From MFD00082-c5 sp963697995 (GTDB lineage Bacteria; Chlamydiota; Chlamydiia; Chlamydiales; JAJFMB01): a stretch of DNA of 64,000 nt. Under the pieces are notes generated by a model that was not told where the DNA came from, ran no database searches, and worked only from the letters and a program-made list of their open reading frames with translations. The DNA is taken from positions 434,001 to 498,000 of the forward strand of contig OY969110.1 in the NCBI GenBank assembly GCA_963697995.1, read 5' to 3'. Made by a program: the position numbers and the translations under genes. Every line of letters starts with the position of its first letter. Positions within the stretch are counted from its first letter, which is position 1. Shown in pieces: positions 51,201 through 61,967 of this stretch.

Positions 51201-52029
51201 ATGTTTGCGTGTACCCATTTGGTTGAAAAGAGGTGTTTTCCCATTGAGAAAGAGGAGATGAATCTCCATTTTGCTGAGGAAAAAAACCATCCGAGGTTGT
51301 TTTAAGAGCGTCCTTCTCATCTAAAAGGGAATTGCCGCGAGCCCAAGGAGCTAAAACAAAACCTGATAAATAGAGACACCCAATGAAGAGTGAACCCCAA
51401 TGACCCGATGGCTCCTCCATAGGAGTTTTTTTTCCTTGGTAATAGAACTTCAAGACAAGCTCAGCCTTCATTTTGGCAAGAGGCCCTTTAAATGTAAGAG
51501 GCTTTTCATCCGGCAACTGCAAGATGACCCTTTCATTATCCTCCCTTAAAAGCCCCTGGAGAACAAAGCTCTCCTTAAGAGTTAAAAAATTATTTTTTCC
51601 CCAGCGAGAGGCAGTAGATCCATAGGCCACCGATTCAAAGTCTTTTGCGATCTTTGTCAAATAGTCTGAGACTTTAACTTCCCAAACAACTTGACTTGTC
51701 CCTTCGTAAATGATGACAGGTTTAAGAAAATCTCCAACGCTCTTGAAAAGAAATAACCCCTTTTCATCTTGTGTGATTTCGATCAAAACATCCCCTTTTT
51801 TCCCACGCAAAAGGGCGCTTCCAGATCGCTTGGTCTCGGAAATCACACTCTCCATAATAGTGAGCTTAGGTTTTGACACCAAATGAGTTATTGTCGATCT
51901 TATCCCCTCAAAAACTGGAAAAACTACTCCTCCTATAGAATCGGTAACAACCCTCACACCTGCTGTGAAAGTGTCAAACACACTTAACTTGGAAGTTAAA
52001 ATTCCATGATTAATATCTATTCTATTCAT
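48298..52029 (-). CDS. Giant propeller/cadherin-like membrane protein, copy I (intact)
   Basis: An intact 1243-residue protein, function unknown. Layout: N-terminal chlamydia-specific region (1-210), a hydrophobic helix (~212-229), a charged linker, a second hydrophobic region (~360-410), an LVIVD-like beta-propeller region (~480-790) rich in Asn, then cadherin/He_PIG-type beta-sandwich repeats (~840-1110) with AYDPDGDPVIY and VSDVDGDTLTY, a membrane helix (~1116-1143) and a last He_PIG module (LPPEKPFPDGLEY, LQGTPTGDDVG). There is no classical signal peptide. It is the last gene of a three-paralogue operon; its ATG overlaps the stop of copy II (8 bp). Surface or secreted adhesion is a reasonable guess from the domains. 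Confidence 0.82.
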   Translation of the reverse strand: MNRIDINHGILTSKLSVFDTFTAGVRVVTDSIGGVVFPVFEGIRSTITHLVSKPKLTIMESVISETKRSGSALLRGKKGDVLIEITQDEKGLFLFKSVGDFLKPVIIYEGTSQVVWEVKVSDYLTKIAKDFESVAYGSTASRWGKNNFLTLKESFVLQGLLREDNERVILQLPDEKPLTFKGPLAKMKAELVLKFYYQGKKTPMEEPSGHWGSLFIGCLYLSGFVLAPWARGNSLLDEKDALKTTSDGFFPQQNGDSSPLSQWENTSFQPNGYTQTFEYDGKSYLTIHTFEANKEIHTSRVCEKAGAWCEYKAEMESDHLTYTEKRVKGQKVEIQKSLFEKEGDQWRLVDQNRYVEARLFLSFASQLLNQAPKIVINAAITFLATIITKQNPNTVLLAGLYFTVSKVERALAEGVSDIRRRTSSQPISVINPSNLAPFSVELGQTFTLPIDLLSTYQLADPSLNIDLTIQQRSGLPPPAWIKLGMGPITQSSTVNLNGVPQTFAASGPYVYVVVSSYDGNTFSNNLVKVDIRTESLVWSQPLPLISAKNIFVQQDAIFLIGSNTTAYQIQVFNATTFEENSKFNANNYYGNSNTLVNNHIVTGYPVSNNFNNITSIDISNVTDLVVDNTISVTGYGSGSAPFFSVQGNFIYNHFLRGFDLINITSTGQMSKLATILVPYGSTCSAMSGQTLFIGSYSGVLVYNNTNPTNPQFLYSIFMGENALELNFIGSFLYVSTASGNLYVIDFYDLENGFITALVPNSYQASIAVGYLTVMGNKILTGNSVLGLSLMDASKRTLTVTQPTTQDRGLWFFELTATVSDGNSLVTEIPVHVGAISVPVVLDQVVYVGNSTTVTVEPFEFPNANFTYTTTPLPHFIQFNETALEFEIAPQSGHQGNYSIVLTGDDGYTGVASVSFKVIVPNRSPVFVKSLNNQTWPTGKFSTYKIPNGMAYDPDGDPVIYSGNLLGSDVLPAWIGCDSATGDFSGTPFGRNQYPIQLRAQDPFQGVSTLGFSITVPNSSPVQNNLIPTQLLTVNNDFSYTINSNTVSDVDGDTLTYKVQSSPFFLKFDNLTRVVSGTPTPQTANGITTTDYTLKLLVSDGHGGSCVVNFVVNVSGATYWKTVYQAFGYVVTGFISAYEFYVNRDIFLNRFRKEKYKKPEAETAFVGNYYSHDLKLGWEEVERVIVLSNGFALPPEKPFPDGLEYRDNKLQGTPTGDDVGEFTVRIVKHGGGVSEEFPLKIKKE

Positions 52030-55000
52030 AAGATAGTTCCTTCAAAGGGATTAGATTGCTTGACTTATTATTTGAACGATTCCGCAAATTCAAAATCTTC
52101 TCCTTCAAATAACTCAGATGATTTTTAGGTTTCCCATTTTCAGGATCTGGATCCCCAGTTTTTTTAATGATTAAAGAAAATTCCTCGCTATACCTGCCAC
52201 TATTTTTGATCACCCGTACAGTAAAATAACCGGTATTTTTATCCGTTGGGACCCCTTGAAGGCTATTATTTTTATACTCTAAACCATCTGGAAACGGCTT
52301 TTCTGGAGGTAAAGGGAATCCATTGTATAAAACAATCAATCTCTTCACTTCGTTCCGCTTTAATTTAAGTTCATGAGTATACTTTTCACCTACTAAAGCC
52401 ATTTCAGGTTTTTCCTGTTTGTGTTCAGGCCCAAGGATATAGTTGAGATACACATCTCTTTTCTTCCAAAATTCATAAGCCGTGTATAAACCAGTCGCTC
52501 CATAAAAGACCCCTAAAGCAACCGAGCTCCAGTAGGTCGTCCCTGAAACATCGACAACCATCTTCACAACTAAACTGCCCCCTTGCCCATCTGAAACTAG
52601 CAATTCAACCGTGTAGGGTTTAGTCGTGATCCCGTTTGCTGTTTGAGGTGTAGGGGTCCCCGAAACACTTCTCGTGACATTATTAAATGAAAGGAAAGAG
52701 GGGAGAGATTGCACCGCATAGGTGAGTGGATCTCCATCAATATCGGTCACCGTATTAGAATTGATCGCATAAGTGAAAGGCTCATTCACATTTGCCCGAA
52801 GATTTGGAATCACGTTTATCTGGTCAGGTGGGGTATTTGGAGCAGTGATCTCAAAGGCAGAAGTTGCAGATCCTCCAAAAGAATCTTGCGCAGTTAATTG
52901 AAATGCATACTTATTTCGGGCAGGTGCCACTCCAAAAAAATCCCCAGTCGTTTCATCTGAAGAGATCCATTGAGGCAATAGTGTACTGCCAAGCAAATTA
53001 CCCTTATAAATTAGTGGATCCCCATCGGGATCGATCACAGTGCCCCCTGACAGATTATACCTCGAATACTTATTCGTGTACCAGGTTTGATTCACTAAGG
53101 GTTTAGCAAATAGGGGGAAGCGATTGGGAACAATCACGTTAAAGGAGACGAAAGCCACTCCAGTATAACCATCATCCCCCGTCAGTGTAATAGGGTAGGT
53201 GCCTTGATGGCCTGTTTTGGGGGCAATTGTGAATTCAAGTGTCTCTACACTAAATTGAATAAAATGAGGCAGAGTTGAAACAGTATAAGTAAAGTTTGCA
53301 TTCGGAAACTCAAAAGGAGCGACTGTCACTATTGTGGAAGCGCCCACATACACCACTTGATCTGATACCACCGGTACGCTAATGTCGCCCACATGCACGG
53401 GAATTTGGGTGACCAAAGAATGACCCGCATTATCCGTTGCCGTCACATTAAAAAACCATAAGCCCCGATCTGCAATGGAAGGCCTTGTCACAGTCAATGT
53501 CCTCTTTGAGGCATCGATAAACATAATACCAGAATTAAGCAGTATTATTTGATTACCTACTAAAGCTGGCATATCATTGAATGAACTTTGAAATGTTGCA
53601 GTGACAAAAGTATTTTGCAAATCAGAGATATCTATGATAAACCCCCCTCCCATGTAGAGGAAGCTTCCATCGACAAACATATTCCCATCCGATGCACCGA
53701 TAAAATTCGAATTTAAAAATACTGGAGCAGCAACAGGACTTTTATTATAAACAAGCAAGTTCCCATTATTTGTACTTACAAATAATGTCTGATCATTTGC
53801 CGTCGTACTAACAGCCCCTTCAGGCACATCAATACTCCCAAGAAGAGTTATCTCTTTTTCAGAAGTGATATTAAAAATATTCACCCCTTGTTGAACGCTA
53901 TTGTAGAGAACATCACCCTGGACGTAAAGACTGTCACCTTCATTAGGATAATCATAACCGAGAGATATAGGATTATTAACAACCATATTCACCGGATTAA
54001 TGAAATTAATCGATGTCAAATTATTATAAAAAAGACCTTGATAGAATGCGGAAGCAAACAAAATACTATTTTCCGCAAGGGCGATTCCAACGACTTCCCA
54101 ATTCCCAATGCTCGTCACAACAGAATCAAGCTTAAGAGCTGTGGTTGCATTGAAAGCCTGTACTTCAAAACTCGTTGAATTATATCCGCAATATAAGACT
54201 AGATCCCCCTGGACAAATAGATCGTAGCTACTTAACGGAACTGTAATCAATTGACTCCAAACCACGCTCTTGGTTCTTGTATCGATCTTTACAAGACTAC
54301 TGTTATTAAAATTAGAGGCAACGACATAGGCATAGGGACCAGAAACTGTCAAAACCTGCGGTAATTCATTCTCTAAATTAAGGATCGAACTTGTAGTGAC
54401 CGGACCCATCCCCAAATTGATCCAGGCAGGTGCAGGAAGACCATTGCTCTGCTGAATTGTGAGATCTATATTGAGAGAGGGATCGGCAAGTTGATAGGTG
54501 GAGAGCAGATCGATCGGTACCGTGACAAGCTGACCTAGCCCCACTGAAAAGGGAGCTAAATTTGAGGGATTGATCACTGTGATGGGCTGAGAAGAGATCC
54601 GTCTTCGAATATCGCTTACCCTTTCTGCAAGGGCCCTTTCGACTTTACTTACCGTAAAATACAAACCTGCAAGCAAAACCGTGTTTGGATTCTGTTTCGT
54701 GATGATCGTGGCCAAGAAGGTGATCGCTGCATTGATGACTATTTTAGGGGCCTGATTGAGCAATTGAGAAGCAAAACTTAAAAATAGTCGTGCCTCAACG
54801 TATCTGTTTTGATCGACTAATCTCCACTGATCCCCCTCTTTTTCAAAGAGCGATTTTTGGATCTCTACCTTCTGCCCTTTTAGCCTCTTTTCCGTATAGG
54901 TGAGGTGATTACTTTCCATTTCTGCCTTATACTCACACCAAGCCCCCGCTTTTTCACAAACTCGAATCGTATGGATCTCTTTGTTGGCCTCAAAGGTATG

Positions 55001-55859
55001 GCTCCTCTGATAACCCTTTCCGTCGTATTCAAATGTTTGCGTGTACCCATTTGGTTGAAAAGAGGTGTTTTCCCAATTGAGAAAGAAGAGATGAATCTCC
55101 ATCTTGCTGAGGAAAAAAACCATCCGAGGTTGTTTTAAGAGCGTCCTTCTCATCTAAAACGGAATTACCGCGAGCCCAAGGAGCTAAAACAAAACCTGAT
55201 AAATAGAGGCACCCAATGAAGAGTGAACCCCAAGGACCCGATGGCTCCTCCATAGGAGTTTTTTTTCCTTGGTAATAGAACTTCAAGACAAGCTCAGACT
55301 TCATTTTGGCAAGAGGCCCTTTAAATGTAAGAGGCTTTTCTCCGGGCAACTGCAAGATGACCCTTTCATTATCCTCCCTTAAAAGCCCCTGGAGAACAAA
55401 GCTCTCCTTAAGAGTTAAAAAATTATTTTTTCCCCAACGAGAGGCAGTAGATCCATAAGTGACCGATTCAGAGCCTTTTACCATCTTTTTCAAATAGTCT
55501 GAGACTTTAGCTTCCCAAAGGACTCGACTGTTCCCTTCGTAAATGATGACAGGTTTAAGAAAATCCCCAACGCTCTTGAAAAGAAATAATCCGTTTTCAT
55601 CTTGTGTGATTTCGATCAAAATATCCCCTTTTGGCCCATGCAAAAGGGCACTTCCCGCTCTCTTCGTCTCGCAGATCACATCCTCAATCACAACACGCTT
55701 AAGATTTGGCACCAAAGGGTTCATGGTCGATCTCATCCCATCAAAAATGGGGAAAACTACCCCTCCAATAGAATCAGTAACAATTTTCACACTCTCTGTG
55801 AAAGCGGTAAACAGACTCAATTTAGAAGAGATAAATCCTAGGTTAATACCAATCGACAT
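52022..55859 (-). pseudogene. Giant propeller/cadherin-like protein, copy II (frameshifted)
   Basis: Same architecture as copy I, about 1280 residues if the frame is repaired. The N-terminal 279-residue frame (start GTG 55868 or better ATG 55859, with AAGG eight bases upstream) runs out near 55030, and the rest continues in another frame to 52022. The break is one extra T on the coding strand (CAATTGGG instead of the CAATGGG of copy I) at about 55075. The N-terminal half is almost identical to copy I at the DNA level (54600-55850 against 50770-52000), the propeller is not. A longer C-terminal tail (LKEKILNLRNRSNNK) is shared with copy III. Truncation after ~265 residues would leave only the N-terminal region. 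Confidence 0.8.
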
Positions 55860-55893
55860 ATGACGCACCTTTTTTACTCATGCTATATTTCAT

Positions 55894-58800
55894 TCATAGG
55901 GTTTGAGTGTTTGAATTATTTTTTGGACGATTTCGCAAATTCAAAATCTTGTCTTTCAAATAAACGAAATGATTTTTAGGCTCCCCATTCTCAGGATCAG
56001 ATTCGCCCGGCTTTTTTATGATCAAATAAAATTCCTCATCATACTCACCCCCATTTTTCACAACGCGAACAGTAAAGTAACCTGATTGAGAACCCGTGGG
56101 AGTGCCCTGAATTTTATTGTCTTTAAAAACTAAACCATCGGGGAAGGGCTTTTCGGGGGGCAAAGAGCGACCATTGTATAAAACTTTCACCCCTTCCACC
56201 TGATGCCACTTTAATTTGAGTTGATGAGAATACTCTTCACCCACCAATGCGATTTCAGGTTCCTTTTTTTTGTATTTCTCCTTGCGGATCAGGTTTAGAA
56301 AAACAGCTCGCTTCTCCCATAAACCATAAGCTACAAGTAAACTGCTTATCCCATACCCAAACACTTGGGCCACCGTCTTCCAATAGGTAGCCCCTGAGAC
56401 ATCCACAACAAAAGCCACCTCACAACTACCCCCATGACCATCAGACACTAAAACTTGAATCGTGTACGATTTTGTAGTAATCCCTTGAGCAATTTTTGGG
56501 GGCGGAGTTCCTTTGAGCACCCTCGTAACATTATCAAATTCAAAAAAAGGTGGTGTGGAAAGAATCGAATAAGTGAGCTCATCGCCGTCCGCGTCGTAAA
56601 CTGTATTTGAGTTGATCGTGTAGGTAAACGAATTATCCACCGAAGCCGGTTGATTCGATATCGTGTTAATTACAACAGGGGCAGTATTTGGAACATTTAT
56701 TCCAAACTGGGAAATTGCAGATCCTCCAAAAGGATCGAACGCCTCCAGTTGAATCGAGTAACTATTTCTCCCATTTGGGGTTCCAGACAAATCGCCTGAA
56801 GCCCTATCAGAGCTCATCCACTGAGGTAAGGCTCCACTTCCAAGTAAATTACCGCTATAAGTTAACGGATCTCCATCGGGATCAACCACAGTTCTACTTG
56901 GCAAATTAAACCTTGAAAGCTTATTGGTGTACCACGTTTGATTCGCTAATGTTTCAATAAAAACAGGGGAGCGATTCGGAACCACTACATTGAACGAAAC
57001 TGTTTCTACACCCCCATACCCATTATCACCTATCAGTGTAATAGAGTAATTCCCTTGATTGCCCGATTTCGGCTCGATGATAAATTCGAGTGTTTCAGGA
57101 TTAAACTCTATAAAATTAGGCAATGGTGTCGTGGTGTATGTAAAATTTGCATTGGGAAACTCAAAAGGAGTCACACTCAATGTTGTGCTGTTCCCCACAT
57201 TGAGTATCTGGTCTGAGACTTGGGCACGTTAATATTGCCCACATGCACGGGGAGTTGAATCACCAATGAGTTCCCGTTATTATCAGTTGCTACCATATCA
57301 AAAAGCCATAAACCATAATCGGCAGCGGTTGGATTTGTAATGGTCAATGTTCTTTGCGATGCATCCATAAAAGATAAGCCTGCAAACGAATTAGAGGCTA
57401 TAATTTGATTGCCGACAAGCACCACTTGGGCCGAGTTATACCCATATGTACTGAATTGAGCGGAAGCTGTAATAAAAGCATTGGGTAGATCATAAAGATC
57501 GATTACTAAAACTAGATTAGATTGAGTCTCCACATAAAGAAAACTACCATCGACGAATATATTTTGTATTCCCAATCCAATAAAGATCGAATATAAATAT
57601 TCAGGATTTGTGATATCAGCATTATTATAAACAAATATATACTCTTCATTTATTGCCATAAATAAAGTTTGATCTTTCACAGCAGTGCAAGTAATATATT
57701 GGTAATAGTTATTAAATACAGTTATAGTCCCAATTTTAGTCATATCCTTCATCGAAGTGATGTTTAACAAATCGATCCCGTTGAAATAGTTAAAATAGAT
57801 ATTGTAAAGAACGTTTCCTGCAATATTAAGGGTGGTTGTTTGGTTCACATAGATGCTATTATCTATTACAGGATTAGACGGATTAGTAACATCGATCCAG
57901 GTTAAATTGTTTGGAGCGTTACGAACCGAAGAAGTATAAACGCTTTCTGTTAGACCGGAAAGCAGGATGTGATTATTGACGAGGCTTGCTGCAACTACAA
58001 AACCTTGAGCATAGCTGCCCACATTAAAGGTGGTCTGTAGCTCAGACGTCGTTGCGTTGAAAGCTTGTATCTCGTAATTTTGACCATTTAGACTGCAAAC
58101 GAAAACAGCATTCTCTTGCGCCAAAAGGTTACAGCCGCTTGATGGTATTGTAACTGGCTGACGCCAAACAATAGCCTGACTCCTGGTATCGACTTTTAAA
58201 AGGGTATTGTTAGCAGCGTTTTGGCTCACAATCAAATAGACAAACTGACCTGAAGTGGCTAAGTTGCTTGCGATCCCGTTTAAGTTAATTTTTTGACCCG
58301 CGGTAATGGGTCCCATCCCCAGCCTGATCCAGCCAGGAAGGGGAGAACCATCGCTTAGTTGAATGGTCAGGTCGAGATTCTGGGAGGGATCGGCGAGCAC
58401 ATAAGTTGAGAGTAAATCAATCGGCAAGTTAAGAAGTTGACCTGGCTGTATAAAGAGGGGAGATAAACTTGACGGATTGAGCAAACCAATAGGGGGAGGA
58501 GAGGAGGCTTTTCGTCTCATGCGGGTGATTATTGAACTATCGATTTTACTAAGAGCTTTGACACTTTCAGCCTGAATGGCCATCTGGAAGAGGGCAGAAA
58601 GCCAAACCACTTTTGGTGTTTTTTTTGTGAGAACGGTGGCCAAAAACGTGCTGGCACTATTTAGAACCATTTTTTGAGTCTGAAGGAGAAATTTTGAGGC
58701 AAAACGCCCATCCAAAATACGTTCCCGATCGTATTTCTCCTCACGGACTAATGTCCACTCATTCCCCTCTTTCTTAAACCAAGTTTTTAGCTCATGAGTT

Positions 58801-59795
58801 TTTCTATTGATACGCCTCTTTTCTGTATAAGTCAGATACTCGTTATCGATCTCAGTCATAAACTCGGCAAAGCGCCCCTCCGGCTCGATCACAGTGCTTT
58901 TATGGGTCTCTTTGTTTTCCTCAAAAGTATGACTCGTTACATAATCCTTTCCGTCATACTCAAACCTTTGGGTATATCCGTTTGAATGAAAAGAAGTCTT
59001 CTCAAGTTGACTGATTAAAGAGAAATCCCCTTCTTGATGGTGATCTAAAAAACCTTCAAGCGCCATACTATGGGCCTTCTGCTCATCGGACACTCCCTTT
59101 TGATAGCAGTGATTCCCCGCTAAAGCCAATCCTGAAAAATAGAGATAACCTAAGAATAGTTGACTCCATGACCCTGAATTTTCCTCCATGGGTGTCTTTC
59201 TATTCTGGTAATAGAATTTTAAGAGAAGCTCTGCCTTTGACTTGGCTAAAGGGCCTTTAAAGGAGATGGAGCTCTTTTCGGGCAACTTCAAAACAACCCT
59301 TCCATTCTCCTCCCGTAACAGCCCTTGAATAGCAAAAATCTCTCTCAGACTTAAGAACTTATACTCCCCCCAACGGGACTTAACACAACCATATGTGACC
59401 GACTCAGAATTCTTAACCATTTTCTGCAAATCATTTAAGACCTCAACTTCCCAAAGGACTCCTTTTTGTTCCTCTTTGATGATGAGTGGCTTAAAAAAAT
59501 CCCCAACGGCTTTAAAAACAAATAATCCGTGATCATCTTGTGTGATTTCAATCAGTACATCCCCTTTTTTTCCATGCAAAAGGGCACTTTGAGATCTTTT
59601 AGTCTCAAGAAAAACATCCGTGGCTACTAGATGAGTTTGTTTAGACACCAAACGACTTAAATGGGTTGTCGTCTTATTAAAAATAGGATAAACAACACGC
59701 GCGATAGAGTCTGACACACCCCTCACGCTATCAGAAAACGTCTGAACAAAATAACATCCAGAGGAAATAATCGTACTACTCAGATCGATCGACAT
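55894..59795 (-). pseudogene. Giant propeller/cadherin-like protein, copy III (frameshifted)
   Basis: First and most divergent member of the operon. The upstream frame (ATG 59795) gives about 870 residues covering the N-terminal region, helices and propeller, and stops at 57177. The cadherin-like part, membrane helix and C-terminal module continue in a second frame (57198 down to 55894). Comparison with copy I places a one-base deletion at about 57219-57226, in what should read NVPxVSDQILNVGNS. If real, the protein would lose its C-terminal membrane anchor. DPDGDPLTY and YDADGDELTY motifs are kept in the second part, arguing the mutation is recent or a sequence error. Confidence 0.8.
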
Positions 59796-59823
59796 ACCAC
59801 ACACTTTTTGAAAAAAAAGGTCC

Positions 59824-59853
59824 GTTATAAAACAAAAGCCTATTTCTATGCAA
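59824..59853 (-). promoter_or_regulatory. Candidate promoter of the giant-protein operon
   Basis: On the minus strand TTGCAT (59848-59853) and TATAAC (59824-59829) with 18 bp between, about 30-55 bases upstream of the first start codon. MITE copy 6 lies immediately upstream. Confidence 0.4.
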
Positions 59854-59877
59854 CCTCTTTCAAAAAAGGCCTTAAGT

Positions 59878-60023
59878 AGTCGGTCCTGAAAAAGTCCTCT
59901 CTAATAAAAAGTGCGTTTTACTCCTCACCAAACCCCTCAAGGGGGGGGGTAAGCGTCGTTCACCGCATTTTTTGTTGCAAAAGGATCACTTTTTCTTTGG
60001 AGAGGACTTTTTCAGGGCCGACT
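59878..60023. repeat. MITE-like element, copy 6 (short form, long inverted repeats)
   Basis: A 146-bp copy. Because most of the middle is missing, the ends show longer inverted repeats, about 35 bp (AGTCGGTCCTGAAAAAGTCC... and GGACTTTTTCAGGGCCGACT, extended by CTCTCTAATAAAAAGTG / CACTTTTTCTTTGGAGA). It is flanked on both sides by AAGT, a perfect 4-bp target duplication. It sits between the giant-protein operon and the divergent DUF2892 gene. Confidence 0.9.
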
Positions 60024-60086
60024 AAGTAAGAAGATTGCCAAAAATTGAAAACCTCTCTATAAATAAAGATTGACAAGGAAACTCTC

Positions 60087-60287
60087 TTGAAAAAAAATAT
60101 CGGCTTTTTAGATCGTCTATTCCGTTTTCTCATTGCATGTGGTCTTCTTGCCTATGCCATTTGGCAAAAGAGCCTCTTGGCCTTTCTTGCGTCTCTTTTC
60201 GTCTTTTACGAGGCGTTTGCCAGTTGGTGTCTTTTCTACCAACTGATTGGAAAAAACAGCTGTCCGATCGATAAGAAAAAACCTTAA
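60087..60287 (+). CDS. DUF2892 inner membrane protein
   Basis: A 66-residue protein with two hydrophobic helices (FLIACGLLAYAIWQKSLLAF, SLFVFYEAFASWCLFYQLIG) and NSCPI near the end, the typical DUF2892 pattern (also found as the membrane part of YgaP). Start is TTG at 60087 with AAGGA eight bases upstream. It is three bases upstream of the SulP gene, and DUF2892 proteins often accompany sulfur or rhodanese genes, so a link with anion or sulfur handling is possible. Confidence 0.8.
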   Translation: MKKNIGFLDRLFRFLIACGLLAYAIWQKSLLAFLASLFVFYEAFASWCLFYQLIGKNSCPIDKKKP

Positions 60288-60290
60288 TTC

Positions 60291-61913
60291 ATGTCAGAGT
60301 TTTATCCAAAATCACTCCTTCATTTAAGATCTCACTACACGCTCTCTCTTTTTAAAAAGGATCTTTTTGCAGGGATAACGGTCGGGCTTATCGCTTTACC
60401 CCTCTCAATGGCCTACGCAATCGCTTCGGGAGCTACCCCCGAGATGGGATTGATCACCGCCATCATCGCAGGATTCTTGATCTCCCTTTTTGGGGGAAGT
60501 AGCGTTTTAATTGCAGGTCCAACAGCCATTTTTGTGGTTTTAATCGATAAAATCCTTCGAACACGGGGTTATGAAGGGCTTGCAGCCTCCACCTTAATAG
60601 GAGCCCTCCTTCTGATCCTTTTTGGTCTTCTTCGGTTAGGATCGATCATCAAATATGTTCCAAATGCTCTTCTTACAGGGTTTACAACGGCTGTGTCTCT
60701 GATCATCCTCTCAACACAAGTTAAAGATTTTTTCGGATTAAAAATTGAGAAACTCCCTTTAAATTTTTTCGATAAGTGGGAAGTGTACTCAAACACATTT
60801 TCAACGCTTGATCTAGTGACAACCCTTTTGGCAAGCGCCACACTTCTTTTCATTCTTTTCTTAAGAAAATACTATCCCCAGATTCCATGGGGAATAGGAG
60901 GAATTGGACTTTCGGCTTTAGGGGCGTATTTTTTTGACCTTAAAGTAGAAACAATTGCTTCTAAATTTGGCGAGCTACCAAATCACTTACCCCTACCAAA
61001 ACTTCCCCTTTTTCCTTTTGTTCTTTCAAACGATGCCATTTTAGACGGTGTGGCGATTGCTCTTCTTGGGGGCACTGAATCTCTTCTTTCAGCGGTAATT
61101 GGGGATGGAATGACAGGGGGAAGACATCAATCAAATATGGAACTTATCGCACAAGGGATTGGAAATTTGGGCTCTGTTCTTTTTGGTGGAATCCCCGCAA
61201 CGGGCACTCTTTGTAGAACAACAGCGAACATCAAAGCGGGCGCAGAAACTCCGGTATCGGGAATGATTCACTCCTGCACCCTTCTTTTTATCCTCGTTTT
61301 TTTCTCATCTCTTGTGAGCGGAATTCCTTTATGCGCTCTTGCTGCGATTTTGATTGTTGTAGCCTCAACGATTGCAGATCCTCGCCATTTCTTTTCAACC
61401 CTTAAGGGTCCAAAATCTGATGCCTTAATTCTTCTTACAACTTTTTTCCTCACCCTTTTTGTCGATGTGACCCTTGCGATTATTTTGGGAATGATCCTCT
61501 CCTGCTTTATTTTCTTTAAGCGGATGGTGAATCTTTCCAAGGAGATTTCACTTAAAACCCTTTTTGAAGATGCCCGTATTAGGGAGGGGATTGTTTTTGA
61601 AAAGCTCCCTAAAGGTGTTGAAGTGTACGAAATTCAAGGCCCTTTTTTCTTTGGAGCTGCAGATGTTTTAAAAGAGCTGATCACACAGGTTGAAAAAATG
61701 CCTAAAGTGTTTATCTTAAGGCTAACGACACCTTTCATAGACGCCTCTGGTATGAATGCTTTAAAAGAGTTTAAGGAAAGCTGCCACAAAAACGGCTCAA
61801 AACTTATCCTCTGCGAGGTGAATGACACTGTGGCAAAAACACTTGAACCCCTTTTGATTGAGAGCTACTTAACCCTTGAAGAGGCGCTCTCAAAGGCCAA
61901 AGAGACCGACTGA
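60291..61913 (+). CDS. SulP-family anion transporter with STAS domain
   Basis: A 540-residue SLC26/SulP transporter. The membrane part (1 to ~415) has AGITVGLIALPLSMAYAIASG, which is the family signature segment, and GGIPATGTLCRTTANIKAGA. The cytoplasmic STAS domain (~435-535) contains EIQGPFFFGAADVLKE and LRLTTPFIDASGMNALKEF. Substrate may be sulfate, bicarbonate or another small anion; sequence alone does not decide. It forms a unit with the DUF2892 gene. Confidence 0.93.
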   Translation: MSEFYPKSLLHLRSHYTLSLFKKDLFAGITVGLIALPLSMAYAIASGATPEMGLITAIIAGFLISLFGGSSVLIAGPTAIFVVLIDKILRTRGYEGLAASTLIGALLLILFGLLRLGSIIKYVPNALLTGFTTAVSLIILSTQVKDFFGLKIEKLPLNFFDKWEVYSNTFSTLDLVTTLLASATLLFILFLRKYYPQIPWGIGGIGLSALGAYFFDLKVETIASKFGELPNHLPLPKLPLFPFVLSNDAILDGVAIALLGGTESLLSAVIGDGMTGGRHQSNMELIAQGIGNLGSVLFGGIPATGTLCRTTANIKAGAETPVSGMIHSCTLLFILVFFSSLVSGIPLCALAAILIVVASTIADPRHFFSTLKGPKSDALILLTTFFLTLFVDVTLAIILGMILSCFIFFKRMVNLSKEISLKTLFEDARIREGIVFEKLPKGVEVYEIQGPFFFGAADVLKELITQVEKMPKVFILRLTTPFIDASGMNALKEFKESCHKNGSKLILCEVNDTVAKTLEPLLIESYLTLEEALSKAKETD

Positions 61914-61967
61914 CTTCTGCCAAAATCTGAATAATCTAAAAAAAGTTTTTAAACGCAGAGACTAAAG

